Below are positions 11,410-23,400 of a stretch of 64,000 nucleotides of DNA, in pieces. The notes under the pieces were generated by a model. It ran no database searches and was not told where the DNA came from. It worked only from the letters and a program-made list of their open reading frames with translations. A program made the position numbers and the translations under genes. Source of the stretch: Marsupella aquatica (Eukaryota; Marchantiophyta); NCBI GenBank assembly GCA_973895155.1, contig OZ316891.1, positions 5,208,001-5,272,000 on the forward strand, read 5' to 3'. How positions within the stretch are numbered: the stretch's first letter is position 1; the number at the start of each line of letters is the position of its first letter.

Positions 11410-11610
11410 GTACATGTCTTTCATGCAACACTCATGGCTCATTCCCCAGAAGATTGAATCTCTCTGCACAACCTCTCTTCAATAACTTATTAATGGGTGT
11501 CAAGCTGGCTGCGGTTTTGGGTTTCTAATAAGTTCTCGAGAAGAGGTTGCTCCGGGGAGATTCAATCGCCGGAGGGGATGAGCAATGCGTGTTGCATGAA
11601 AGACATGTAC
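11410..11610. repeat. Long imperfect fold-back (arms ~85 bp, loop ~30 bp)
   Basis: Arm 1 (about 11410-11492) starts GTACATGTCTTTCATGCAAC and passes through GATTGAATCTC to AACTTATTA. Arm 2 (about 11523-11610) is its reverse complement with roughly 15-20% mismatch and ends GTTGCATGAAAGACATGTAC. Weaker pairing continues outside the arms. The transcript would form one long hairpin. It could be a MITE relic or a hairpin RNA precursor; no target-site duplication is obvious. Confidence 0.75.
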
Positions 11611-13294
11611 CACGAACAATGCCCAGCTCCCATGCATGTACACTTCAGTGTTAGTCTGTGAATGAGACATGCTCATGGATGGGACCTGCTGTAGCCTGGA
11701 CAAGGGTGCAAGAGAACTGGCTGCTGCCGGTGAGTTTTGGGGGGTGTGGCCTTTTAGCCTGAGACGTGTCAGCTTCCAAAGCCTGCAAGGGTACAGTGAC
11801 TATAGCAGGTGACACCTCTCAGGGTGGCTTTACAAGTAGGCGGCACTTTTGACTTTTTTACACCAAAACAAACCCAAGAGACACTTCTTGCTCTTGTACT
11901 GTAGATTCCAGACCAAAAATAGATTGAAAATGAAGTTCAACAAAAGCAACCCTTGAATGAAGGAGCCAGCTTGGAAATGTTTGGAACACATCTAAAGGTG
12001 GTCCCAGATTCTAGACAAACTAGATACTCCACATTAGAATGGGTCCCCAATTCTTGTAAAGTCCCAGATTTACTCTTGGAGGTAATAAAACAAATCAATG
12101 GGCCCCAGTGTCTTGGGATACAAAGGGTAACTGATCACCAGTTGCAATTGTGAGCATATTCTAAAGTTAAAATGCCTAAGCCAAAATGTGTCAGGTCTGG
12201 AGAAACTAAATGCAATATCCAAGTAGAAATGGACCAATCTGTATAGACCACCTTCAGTTTTTTATAAACTAGAATGGACCCACAAGGCGCCTACTAGCAG
12301 CATTTGTAGGATAGTAATATTTTTGTCAGATTTTGCCCCAAAGCTCGTGTAAAGTGAAGTTTTATCTGTTTCCAGATTTGAATGGCTAGGATTTCATGTC
12401 AAACATAGTAGAAAAAGACTTGTCTCCAAAGTTCTTGTAAATTCCACCCTCATCCATGCCTGATCGAGTATTGTCAAATTTCCAAGCCTGGTGTCATTTT
12501 AGGGTTTGGATGCTTTAACCTATTAAAAGTGTTGTTGTACTAAGACTAACCAAAATAGCATACAAATTCAATGTTTATTCATAGCTACTTATGATCAATA
12601 TCTAATATTTATATCTATTGGTGATCAAGGAATGGGTCATCCGGGCTAGTCAATTAAACACCTAAAGTATTGTGGTAACAAACACCTCAAGTACTGTGGT
12701 GACAAACAGACAGCAAATTATCTCGAGTTTTTGTCTCTTTAGTTAATTAAGAGAACCACAACCTTTGGGCACATGAGCACAACAAATTGGCAAGTGAACA
12801 GAACAACAGTAGACAGAATGGTCTCCAGTTGTTTGCCAATGAAACCATGAAGAAGAATGTCACAGATCTACTCATCATGGTGAGGCAGCGGGGAGAATCG
12901 AGCTCCAGCTGCTGCCAGGATGATCGGGAGTGCAATGAATCAAGTGGGTTGCAATTGTAGCACAAGATATATATATCAGACTGCCAAAAGGCAAAAAATG
13001 CCAAACCGGGAAACAAGATCCCAAAGGCAAAGCAACCCATAGAAGGGGGGGAAAAGAGGGGAAAGGGCCCCAAGGAAAAACAAGCCAAGGGGTCCCAGAC
13101 CAAAAGCCAACAAAAATGAAACGTATGAAGAAACCATGAAGGCCCTACTGAGCAGAGAACTGAAAATCCTGGTAGAGTTATGTCAAGAGTAAACCGCAAA
13201 GGAGGGTCCTGAAGCAGAACCTAGCGGGAGGCCCTAAAACCAACTGCCTCAACCCTACAAGGGAGGGTGAAAGCCTGGGCCCGCTGAAGAGCCA

Positions 13295-13733
13295 CAGACA
13301 CCTGCTGCCGAAACAGGAGCGGCCAGACGAGGATCATCAACACAAGGTCCCACTGCCCCCAGACCCGGCACCAGGCAGCCAAACCCCCACAAACGGCCAC
13401 CGGGCAGCAGGTCACACGAGAAAGGGAGTAGAGCGAAATGCCACGCCAACGGCTCCGAGGCAAAGCCACAAGTGACAAACCAGACGGCAAACCCTCAAAT
13501 CTTAGACTAGAAGAAACACTACCCCCGGATCCGAAACTGCGCGGCACCCGAACAATAGCATGGCACCCAAACAGCAGTGACACCCGAACAGTTGCGGCCA
13601 GACAAAGATCACTAATGCAAGGGCCCAAGGCACCACAGATTGGACACCAGCAACCCAAACCCCCACCCCGGCCACCCATGCTGGGTCACTTAGGAAAGGG
13701 AGTAGAGTGAGAAGCCCCGGCAACGGCACCAAG
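13295..13733. repeat. Diverged ~280-bp direct duplication, GC-rich
   Basis: Copy A (about 13295-13460) and copy B (about 13570-13733) share GCGGCCAGAC, AAACCCCCAC, AAAGGGAGTAGAG and CGGC-CC-AGGC landmarks in the same order. Long minus-strand frames over this stretch look like by-products of its GC content. It may be the remnant of an unidentified retroelement. A 13-nt G run follows at 13856-13868. Confidence 0.55.
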
Positions 13734-14284
13734 GCGAGTCTGCACAAAACCCGACGGTCAACAAATGAAACATCAGAGAGCGCAAGGAGAATGAACACGT
13801 GTCAGGCCAGGATTGGGGCCGGCCGCATGCACGGCCACCAATCCCGAAAGAGGCCGGGGGGGGGGGGGCGCGAGGTCACCCCCGGCGAGTGACCCCCGAA
13901 TTAAATGCTCCTGCCAAGTGGGAGGCTCCCCTTGCACCGCGCCCCACAGCGCCAGGCCCCAGTAGCGCTCGGCCTCGTCAGTGCATGGCCCGGCTCCCCC
14001 TCCGCTCCGTTAAGGTCGTCAGGGTGGTATTTTGCTTTTGGGGCTTTAGGCTGCTGCCACATTAGCACTTTTGGCCTTGATGATATCTCATTAAAAAACA
14101 ACCATATATTTATACGGTCTACAATCTGACCGCTTTTTCTCTTGAGGTAGATGCATATGCGGAGTGCGGGGCGGAGTGTTTGGGACAGCGGTTCCAAATT
14201 CAAAATCCAGATAAACTGAGTCTTGTAATGAAAGATGAAAATACTCAGAGAACTTTGATATATCAGTGTTTCCGACCTTAACGA

Positions 14285-14421
14285 ACAGGTAAAGACCGGG
14301 GCTAATCTCTTAATGGGATAAAAAGTCTTCCATATATACGGTCTCCCTGCATACGCGGTTGACTATATATACGACCATCTTTATATCCCATTAAGGGATA
14401 GCCCTGGTCCTTAACCGTATA
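14285..14421. repeat. Fold-back element with ~56-60-bp arms
   Basis: Arm 1 (about 14285-14340) contains TCTTAATGGGATAAAAAG and CCATATATACG. Arm 2 (about 14361-14421) contains its imperfect reverse complement around CTTTATATCCCATTAAGGGA. The loop is about 20 bases. It looks like a small MITE or similar hairpin-forming insertion. Confidence 0.7.
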
Positions 14422-14649
14422 CATCTCCACCTCCACTCCCCTCAACTCCGTCTTCGCTCCGCCTCTGTTTCCGCTCCGCTCACTCCTCAAACTTCAAGCG
14501 GATAGAGCAGAGAGTGACGAAAAGGCTTCACAACAATTCTCTTCACTCTTCACTGTTTTTGTTTTTTTGGTCTTAAAAAGGAAATGGGGAGTAAGTACAA
14601 TTAGACTCCCCCCGTGTGACACTTTTTCTGTAGGGAACCCAGACCAGGG

Positions 14650-16345
14650 TGAGCCCCAAGGGATCTGACAGGACCCGCACCAGGCAAGAGAGAGTATTAA
14701 ATCAAGGCCACAAAGTGGGCATCCAGGGGTCGTGCAGATAATCAGAATTCCAATCCACTACTCACAAAACCTATCTCACCCACACACATATACACTCCAC
14801 ACGAGTGTGTGGAGGGGGGATTGAACCTGGGAGCCCCAAGGGATTCTATAGGACCTGCACCAGGCAAGAGAGAGTATTAAATCAGGATCACAAAGTGGGT
14901 AACCAGGCATCCAGGGGTCGAGCAGATAATCAGAACTCCAATCCACTACTCACAAAACCTATCTCACCCACACACATATACACTCCACACTAGTGTAGTG
15001 GAGGGGGGATTGAACTTGGGAGCGAGCAGATAATCAGAACTCCAATCCACTACTCACAAAACCTATCTCACCCATGTGCACACATATACACTCCACACTA
15101 GTGTATGGAGGGGGGATTGAACTTGGGGCGACTCACAAAACCTATCTCACCCACACACATATACACTCCACACTAGTGTAGTGGAGGGGGGATTGAACTT
15201 GGGAGCGAGCAGATAATCAGAACTCCAATCCACTACTCACAAAACCTATCTCACCCATGTGCACACATATACACTCCACACTAGTGTATGGAGGGGGGAT
15301 TGAACTTGGGGCGACTCACAAAACCTATCTCACCCACACACATATACACTCCACACTAGTGTAGTGGAGGGGGGATTGAACTTGGGAGCGAGCAGATAAT
15401 CAGAACTCCAATCCACTACTCACAAAACCTATCTCACCCATGTGCACACATATACACTCCACACTAGTGTATGGAGGGGGGATTGAACTTGGGGCGACTC
15501 ACAAAACCTATCTCACCCACACACATATACACTCCACACTAGTGTAGTGGAGGGGGGATTGAACTTGGGAGCGAGCAGATAATCAGAACTCCAATCCACT
15601 ACTCACAAAACCTATCTCACCCATGTGCACACATATACACTCCACACTAGTGTATGGAGGGGGGATTGAACTTGGGAGCCCCAAGGGATCCTACAGGACC
15701 TACACCAGGCAAGAGAGAATATTAAATCAGGATCACAAAGTGGGTAACCAGGCATCTAGGGGTCGAGCAGATAATGAGAACTCCAATCCACTACTCACAA
15801 AACCTATCTCACCCACACACATATACACTCCACACGAGTGTGTGGAGGGGGGATGCCTGGGTCGAGCAGATAATTAGAACTCCAATCCACTACTCACAAA
15901 ACCTATCTCACCCACACACATATACACTCCACACGAGTGTGTGGAGGGGGGATTGAACCTGGGGAGCCCCAAAGGATCCTAGAGGACCTGCACCAGGCAA
16001 GAAAGAATATTAAATTAGGATCACAAAGTGGGTAACCAGGGTCGGATTCCTATCCACTACCCACAAAACCCATCCCACCCACACTCACACACATGTACAC
16101 TGGATCCTAGAGGACCTGCACCAGACAAGAGAGAATATTAAATCAGGATCACAAAGTGGGTAACCAGGGTCGGATTCCAATCCACTACCCACAAAACCCA
16201 TCCCACCCACACTCACACACATGTACACTCCACACCCATTGTGTGATGGGATTGAAATGTGGAGGGGGAATTGAAATATGGAGGGGAATTGAACCTGGGA
16301 CCTCTCAATTTCAGGCAAATCCCCTAGCCAATTGACCTAAGCCAA
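14650..16345 (-). mobile_element. tRNA-derived SINE cluster with tandemly expanded body
   Basis: Read on the minus strand, the element starts near 16345 with a tRNA-like head. An A-box-like GGCTTAGGTCAATTGG lies at 16328-16343 and a B-box-like GGTTCAATTCC at 16285-16295, with a gap of about 32 bp as in an RNA polymerase III promoter. Downstream, body units of about 188 bp repeat toward 14650. Each contains a second B-box-like GGTTCAATCC, a conserved GATCCTGATTTAATA stretch and a TGGTGCAGGTCCT motif. Several units are complete (for example around 14650-14830, 14820-15010, 15660-15850 and 15950-16260), while the central part is reduced to a higher-order repeat listed separately. The SINE class is inferred from the promoter boxes; no tail or target-site duplication was fixed. 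Confidence 0.65.
14949..15680. repeat. 183-bp higher-order tandem repeat, four copies
   Basis: The landmark CTCACAAAACCTATCTCACC recurs with alternating spacing of 104 and 79 bp, at 14949, 15053, 15132, 15236, 15315, 15419, 15498 and 15602. Two related half-units thus form a 183-bp higher-order unit present four times. The copies look identical by eye over their shared length, which suggests recent unequal exchange or slippage. Half-units differ by ACACATATACACTCC versus a version preceded by CATGTGC. Confidence 0.9.
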
Positions 16346-17090
16346 TTCGTTTTCGAATACCCCATTGAAGACGACGTTGTCGAGCCTCCGTAGATGACTA
16401 TCTCGGGTTCTGTCGAGGTTCCTGCACAAGAAACGAGACATCTCCATTGAATTTCTCACTTCCTGGTTTTGGAAAGACTCGGAGTGAACAGAAGCTCCGT
16501 CTCCCGAATACGACATTTTCTATTTCAATTGCCTTGGTCTTCTCCTTCAGATTACGTCTCAGCTTCTTTTGAGCAATCGAAGCAGGCAGGCATCGTGCAT
16601 CGATTGCCAGTGATACCAGTGTTTCTCTATTCAGACTTACTCCTACCATCCTCTCTGTTAGTCTAAAATCGAGATCTTCAAGACTCATTGAGACTGCCCA
16701 GTAACAGTCCAAGAGAAAAAATAGTAGGTTCTCTCTAAGTGAGCATCACGTCCTCACAAACAGAGAAAATCTTTTGGCAGCTTGATTCGTACTTCGACTT
16801 GCAAGTCTACAGTGTCAATGCTCAGTCGCGTACACCTGAAACAAGGAGAGACAGACGGCGCATCTCAGCTATGATGGTCAGGCTGAGCAGGAATGATGGT
16901 CAGGCCGAGCGCGAGAGGAAGCCTCTCAAGTTCTCTTCTCGTTCCCCCAGTCTCTGATTCATGGAGGATCACCTTCGTTGGTCTGGAATTTGTGTAGAGC
17001 AAAGGAAGACGAGACTCTGTGCTCCCGGAGTGATCGTGTCTAGAAGCAGGAGAGATTTTAAAAGGTCACGGTGGATTGTAGAATGTTGGT

Positions 17091-17110
17091 AGAGAGAGAG
17101 AGAGAGAGAG
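17091..17110. repeat. (AG)10 microsatellite in probable XPG 5' region
   Basis: Uninterrupted AG dinucleotide run about 350 bp upstream of the XPG start codon. GA runs are common in plant 5' UTRs and promoters. Confidence 0.9.
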
Positions 17111-17458
17111 GCAGGCCCGATCGGGCATTTTGAGTACTAAGAGAAAGGCGGATTGTGATTCATTTCTGCTTGCTTTCGTTTTCTCTCTCTGCCAGAGTGA
17201 TGAGCTCTTTCAATTCTGTAGTCCTTTCTTGTGTCACGGGCAACTTCACAAGGAGCGACTCGAGGAAGGACCGCATCCTATTGATGAAAACGTGATCAAT
17301 CAAGGTCTGGAAACAGAGAGGGAAAAATATGTCGTTGTAGGAGTGAATGGAATTTGTCAATGGTGAACACAAAACAGTTGAAGATTTGGATCGCGACGGG
17401 AACTACGACGTTGCGGTGAAAAAGAGAAGGAAGAAAGGAAGAGAGGTGTGGTATCAGC

Positions 17459-20400
17459 ATGGGAGTCCAGGGGTTGTGGGAGCTGCTGACTCCAGTAGGT
17501 CGCCGCGTATCGGTGGATGCTCTGGGAAGCCGAAAGTTGGCGATTGGTAAGTGGTTGTGCAAATTTTCAGCAGCAAGTTTCAGATTGTAGTCCTCTCTCT
17601 GGATTTAATGCACTGTGTTCGATTAATCTAGCATCTGGAGGAGTTGGCAAGCCAGCTGATCGAACTGTAGCGGAATTCTCTGTGGAAAATTAGCCCACTC
17701 GCTGTGTTCTGCTACTTTGATGGCTTCAAAGGCTTTCGCATGGGTCTGGCTTGATTCGACAGTGCCCATATGGTCTCGTTACGCTTGAATCGTCGCTCAC
17801 TTGGATCTCTGTCTATCAATAAAGACCTAGTGGAAATCCTCTCGGATGATGACTTTGTCGGAGGAAGAATTGATGAACGAGCAATCTCTGGACTCGGCTT
17901 TGACTTCAAGCTTAACCTCAATGTAGAAATCCCCGGAAAATTCTATCACGCAGCTCGTTCTAATTCGTGCATATTTGTAGAATTTTCGATTCTTTACCTG
18001 CATGTGACAAAACAGATTTGCTATTTCGTCATGCTTTCGAAATTTTAACGATTCGATAAATTTCTTATTGGCGGATGCCGTATCAATGACTCTCACAATC
18101 GTCTTCGACATTCTGACTTCTGAGATGATGGCCACTGAAAAAGAGGACAATGTCTACCAGCTTAGGTTGAGCTGTTTCAAAAATATCCATTTGAAATGTG
18201 TTCAAGCGGCCTCTATTTTATTCGTGCAGATGCAAGCATATGGATTATTCAGTTTATGAAGGCGATGCGTGATGACAAAGGGGATATGATCAGAAATGCT
18301 CATTTGCTGGGGTTTTTCCGCCGAATATGCAAGCTTTTGTACCTTCGGATAAAGCCGGTGTTTGTATTCGATGGAGCTACTCCAGCTCTGAAACGAAGAA
18401 CTGTTATAGCAAGGCGCAGGCAGCGTGAGCAGGCTCAATCCAAAATTCGTAAGACTGCTGAGAAGCTGCTTCTTAACCATGTGAGCTTGGCACTATTGAA
18501 AGCCCTCTTTACAGATGGGCCTAAACATCAGCATTTCACCTTTTATTTGTTTTGAAAGCCAGTCAATATGATTTCCAGTTCGCCAGGTCACAGACTCGCT
18601 GATCTATTGTATCAGAAGGGGCAGTTGTGTGTGAGAAAGAGGACAGCGGTCATAAATCAATAAAATCAGAAGCTAGTTGTCAGTTGCCTCCAGTATAGAT
18701 GGTGTTTGCAATGTTCACATAATATTAGAGTCAGAGTTGCTGTTCCAGGATCCACTTTTAGATGAATACTTCCATAGGTTCCGACGGTTCTGTTCATTGT
18801 CCACGCTGACCTAATTTGCGAATTGTAGCTCGAATATTCCAATTTCAAATAATTGTTCCAATAGTCCACTCTTTTGAGTTTCTGCTCAGATATTATTGGT
18901 CACTGTATTATGGATTACCTCAAACAATTCTTCATCGGCAAAGAATATTAGACCAAGTTGGCTTCCTGAGAAGTGTCATGATTACAATTAATGGTAGGAT
19001 GCTCAACTTGATGGTTCTGGGTTTTCCTTGCAGCTTCGAACTCGGAAATTGGAAGAGATCGCCACAGATATCAATTTGGGTTCACAATCCAAGAAAAAGA
19101 TAATTGGACATGTCGAGCAAACGCAAGCTGATGATAGTAAGGCTGAAGAAAAGTCCGGGACCAATTCACAAATTGACTTATCTGGTCTCTCGTCTTCTCA
19201 TGACAAGTATGACCAAACGGCAACGGATGCCCTGTAAGTGTGCTTTCGGGCCTCTCTCTGAGAAGATTGTTCGGACTTTATGTTTCGTTTTCGTAGGTAT
19301 CAGGTTGTTTATCAAGGCCATGTGTAGCACTGGTGGGTGGACTGCTTAGAGGATTTATTCAACTTGATGCGTGGAAACATGTTTCTTCTAGATTGGCTGC
19401 ATCACTGGCAGCAGATTATGGAGAGAATCTTGAGAATGGTAGGGGATCACAGGATGGAAGTGAAGAAGGAAGCGATGAGGACGATGATGGTGAAGAGCAG
19501 CTAATACTGGTACGCCATTGAGTCCTTTGGTGCTTTCTTGAACCTTTTCCCCTAAGGTGGATTCTTTTGAGGTTATCTTGCCTTGTTTACTACAAGACAC
19601 CAACTACACAGCTGCAACTTGTTTTTCCCTCTCGTTTCCATTTGGCAGTTTAGTCTCAATTCATCTTTGCTGTGATTTGCTTTTCATGCATTGCTTGGGT
19701 AGGTCTCTAAGCGGAGCAGGCTTTCTCTTTTTCCCGTGCAGCCAGCTGTCAAGGGACTGGATCCATCAGTCCTGGCATCTCTTCCGCCATCGATGCAGTT
19801 GGATCTTCTGGTTCAGGTCTGTGAACGTGCTTTCACTCTCGGGTTTAGTGGTAGTCATCGGAGGCTAATTTCATAACCATTTAAGTTTATAGGTGTTTAT
19901 TTGTGGGATGTAGTGCCTTAAGGCTCGTTCTCTTGTGCAGATGAGGGAGCAACTTGTTATGGAAAATCGTCAAAAATTCCAAAAGGTCGCTAAGGTAAAA
20001 GGAACAATGTTCTTTCCGTACGAGTGTGAAGGTCTGGTCTGATCACTGTTACCATTTGTTTCTTAACAGTGTCCAACATGTCTCCTGGCAGCTCTCTAGT
20101 GCACCGTAGATAAGTGCTTATCTAATATCACAGCACAATATCTCAGTTTTGCAACAGTAATAAGGCACGATGCTCAACTTCAGGCACTGTAATGATCATG
20201 CCTTAGGGCACTTCCGTTGAAGGTCAGGAGGATTGCACATTTCGAAGGGTTCTTCTAATGACTCAGTGTGCACTGTTTCCTTCCCGAGTTATGTATGTTC
20301 AGGTGTCTGCAATCATAGCATCACAAATTTGATGCTTCCAATGTATGGCACTGATTACTGTTCTCTTAATTCTTACAGGTCCCGTCATCATTTTCGGAGA

Positions 20401-23400
20401 TGCAAATTCAAGCGTACTTGAAGACAGTGGCATTCAGAAGGGAAATCAATGAAGTTCAAAAGGCTGCTGCTGGTGGAGGTATAGGAGGGGTTCCCGCTGC
20501 TCGAGTAGCATCTACCACTGATCGAGAATTTATATTTTCTAAGACGTTTGAAGGAGAAAAACCGTAAGTTATCGTACTTTTTCCGGTAAGAAAGCGGTAC
20601 ACTGGATGACTGGCCAATTTTGATTTTTGTGGTTATCTCACAGTAATATTGGTCTGGTGATTACAGGGCACCAAGTGAGATCGAGGAGCAAAGGCGATTA
20701 GAACAGGCAATACCACCAACGGCCCCTCATTCTAAGCTTCCTGCATCATTAATGAAGCAATCATCTGCGCTGTTTTCCTCCATTACAGGTACTCAGGATA
20801 AAAGTGCCCCTGAGGAAGATGGGGTGGTTTCATTAGTTTCTACAGAGTTGAACAAAGACAATGACTTGAACTCAAATAGTGTGGTACACACCTACATTGA
20901 TGAGAGGGGTCATGTCCGTGTCAACAGACGGCGGGGCATGGGGGTACGCATGACTCGAGATCTGCAGTGGAATCTCTACCTAATGAAGGACGTCCAGGCA
21001 AGAAAGGCGCAGGAGGAGAGCATTTCCGTGACTGCCGACCCACCCATTATACCTTCAGCAAGTATTACGGACACAACTTTGCCAACACCAAGTGCTTTAC
21101 AAAGTAGCGCCTTCATAGAGACCGGATTAAAAATCTCATTTGTTGATGATGGGGTCTCAGAGTTAAGCAAGGATGAAGATGGGGATCTCTTTGAAGACCT
21201 GGTAATGGAAGAAGGCGACAGTAAAGAAGATCAGGCTTCAGTCATCCATGGTCCAATGTTCCCCCAGAGTACTTCGGGTCCGGTGAACTTTACTTCTGGA
21301 GTGACCTATGGTGAGGATGTGGGGGATGAAGAGGTAGACTGGGAGGATGGTGGCGTTAATGAAGAAAGCAGGGATGGTAGCGTGGTGGAAGACAAAGATT
21401 TGGCTGAAGCAGTTAGACTCAGCCTTGTCGGTCAGCCTCCAGTGGCAACTCATACTGATGAAGTAAGTAATCAAATTCTTCTTGAGGACGGGCCAAGCAG
21501 TGACGAGAGTGAAGTGGAGTGGGAGGATGGCACTGGAGATGTGTCGGTAGTGAACTTGGATGGTGCTGTAACTGAGGATTTAACTGATGCAGCATTGGCG
21601 CCTTCTGAGGAAGCTGAATTTGAAGAGGCTATTCGTCGGAGTCTTGAGGACTTCCATCCACCTACAAAGCCATCTTCTCAGCTTGTAATCAAGGAGCGTG
21701 CTGACAGTAACCCAAAGAGGGAAACTCACGAACTGGAACTGGTTTCAAAAGATTCTCCCTCGGTGCGAGCTGAAGCGGAGTCTGAGGAGGTATATCTTGC
21801 CAGGGAGCGGACAAGAAAGGGTAAAGCAGTCCTTGAAGGGGAGAAGGAGGGGTCCCCCTCTACTACTGTGGTGAGAAGGCCTTACCGGATCATCTCAGAG
21901 CAAGACCAAATTGCAGCACTGACTCTAAGTGGAATGCCAGTGATTGAAGCAACTATGCCACCGCCGCCGGCAATACAAGCTGATAACCCTTCAAATGTAC
22001 AAGAGAGAGAATCTGAAGGACAAATCGATTTCAGGTCGATATGTATTCCTGAATCAACAGGCAATGTTAGAGATGTCAAAACTGGTGCTCCAAGCAACCC
22101 CGAAAACGATAATCTTGAAGAGGAACTAGAAGCTCCATCAGTGGAAGTTGATCAAAAAAATCCGGAAACTTTAAGGGTGCAAGTTCTGGAGATGACGCCA
22201 GTTTTTCTGCAACCGGATGGACTTTCGAAAGAGACAGATTGGGAGAATTTGGCAGGTAATCTACCCTCTGAGAAATTGCTGGAAGCTACTGAATCAGAAT
22301 TTGCTCCTCCTGACACTTCAGGTAGGCAGGCATGTCTTCCTCTGGTTACAGATGGACCGGAAGCTAGCAAAGGCCCTCAACATCCATCAACACCTGGTGC
22401 CTATGCAGATTGTTATCAGGAAGAACCGTTAAGAGGGGCCGAAGAGATCAATGTTGCCGTAGAGCGGGATGAGCTCCAGAGCAGAGAAGAAACCCTTAGT
22501 GCAGAAAGAGAGAAATTGGCCAGAGAGGAAGCGGATCTCCAGGAGCTGCTCGAAATGGAGCAAGCAGACCTACAAGCAGGGCTGGACCGAGAAAGAGAGT
22601 TGCTTGCACATGAGGAAATGGAACTCTTGGCCGCGCAAAAGAAGAACGAAAGAAATGCAGACTCTGTCACTGGAGAGATGTTTGCTGAGGTTCAGGTAAA
22701 GTTTCTTAATGCCTTTTATTATTTTTTGAAATTGAGTGGACATGGACTTCAGTAGTGTAGCTGTCAAACTTGCTATCTAACTTTATACATGTGAGTGATA
22801 CCAGGAACTTCTTCAAATGTTCGGACTCCCGTTTATCATAGCACCAATGGAAGCAGAGGCTCAATGTGCATACCTGGATACGATTCAGCTTATAGATGGC
22901 GTTGTCACTGATGATTCAGATGTATTTCTATTTGGGGGAAGAACAGTTTATAAGAACCTTTTTGATGATCGTAAATACGTGGAAACTTACTACATGAAGG
23001 TTTGTCTCATGGCACTGTACTGTGGAGTCTGGTCGTCTCGTAATATACTCTAGTTGTATGGGGGCAAAATGCCAATTCATCCTGGAAATTCTATACTTTT
23101 GATCAATTGCTTAGCAAATTTATGCTTCATCTGTTTCGCTAAAGCTAGCAGCGTTCAAGTATTCAAAGTCGTCATGTCGCGGTTCGCTCTTGGGTAGATT
23201 GTTAGAAAGTCCTTTTGCACGAGTTATCGGGGATTCATGATAGAAATCAATGTGGGACAGAAGCTCACCCGTGCCGGTGCAGGATCTGGAGTCAGAAATG
23301 GGCATGAGTAGGGAAAAACTGATCCGTATTGCAATGCTGCTCGGAAGTGATTACACGGAGGGAATTAGGTCAGTACTATCTGTTTTCATGAAGATTATAG

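Larger units (their letters stand above)
9781..17458. other. 7.7-kb gene-poor, repeat-rich interval
   Basis: The left part (9781 to about 10300) is probably promoter and 5' UTR of the minus-strand membrane-protein gene. The rest is dominated by repeats listed separately (10.64-11.15 kb, 11.41-11.61 kb, 13.3-13.7 kb, 14.29-14.42 kb, 14.65-16.35 kb). Open frames here follow repeat periodicity or GC content and show no conserved domain. About 16.4-17.46 kb is probably promoter and 5' UTR of the XPG gene. Confidence 0.55.

Noticed and set aside
13221-13798. 152- and 98-codon minus-strand frames
   Set aside because: GC-rich duplicated DNA with low-complexity predicted protein; no recognisable motif.
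14800-16300. Several B-box-like sites that could suggest tRNA genes
   Set aside because: No cloverleaf can be folded around them and only one has a matching A box; they belong to SINE body units.
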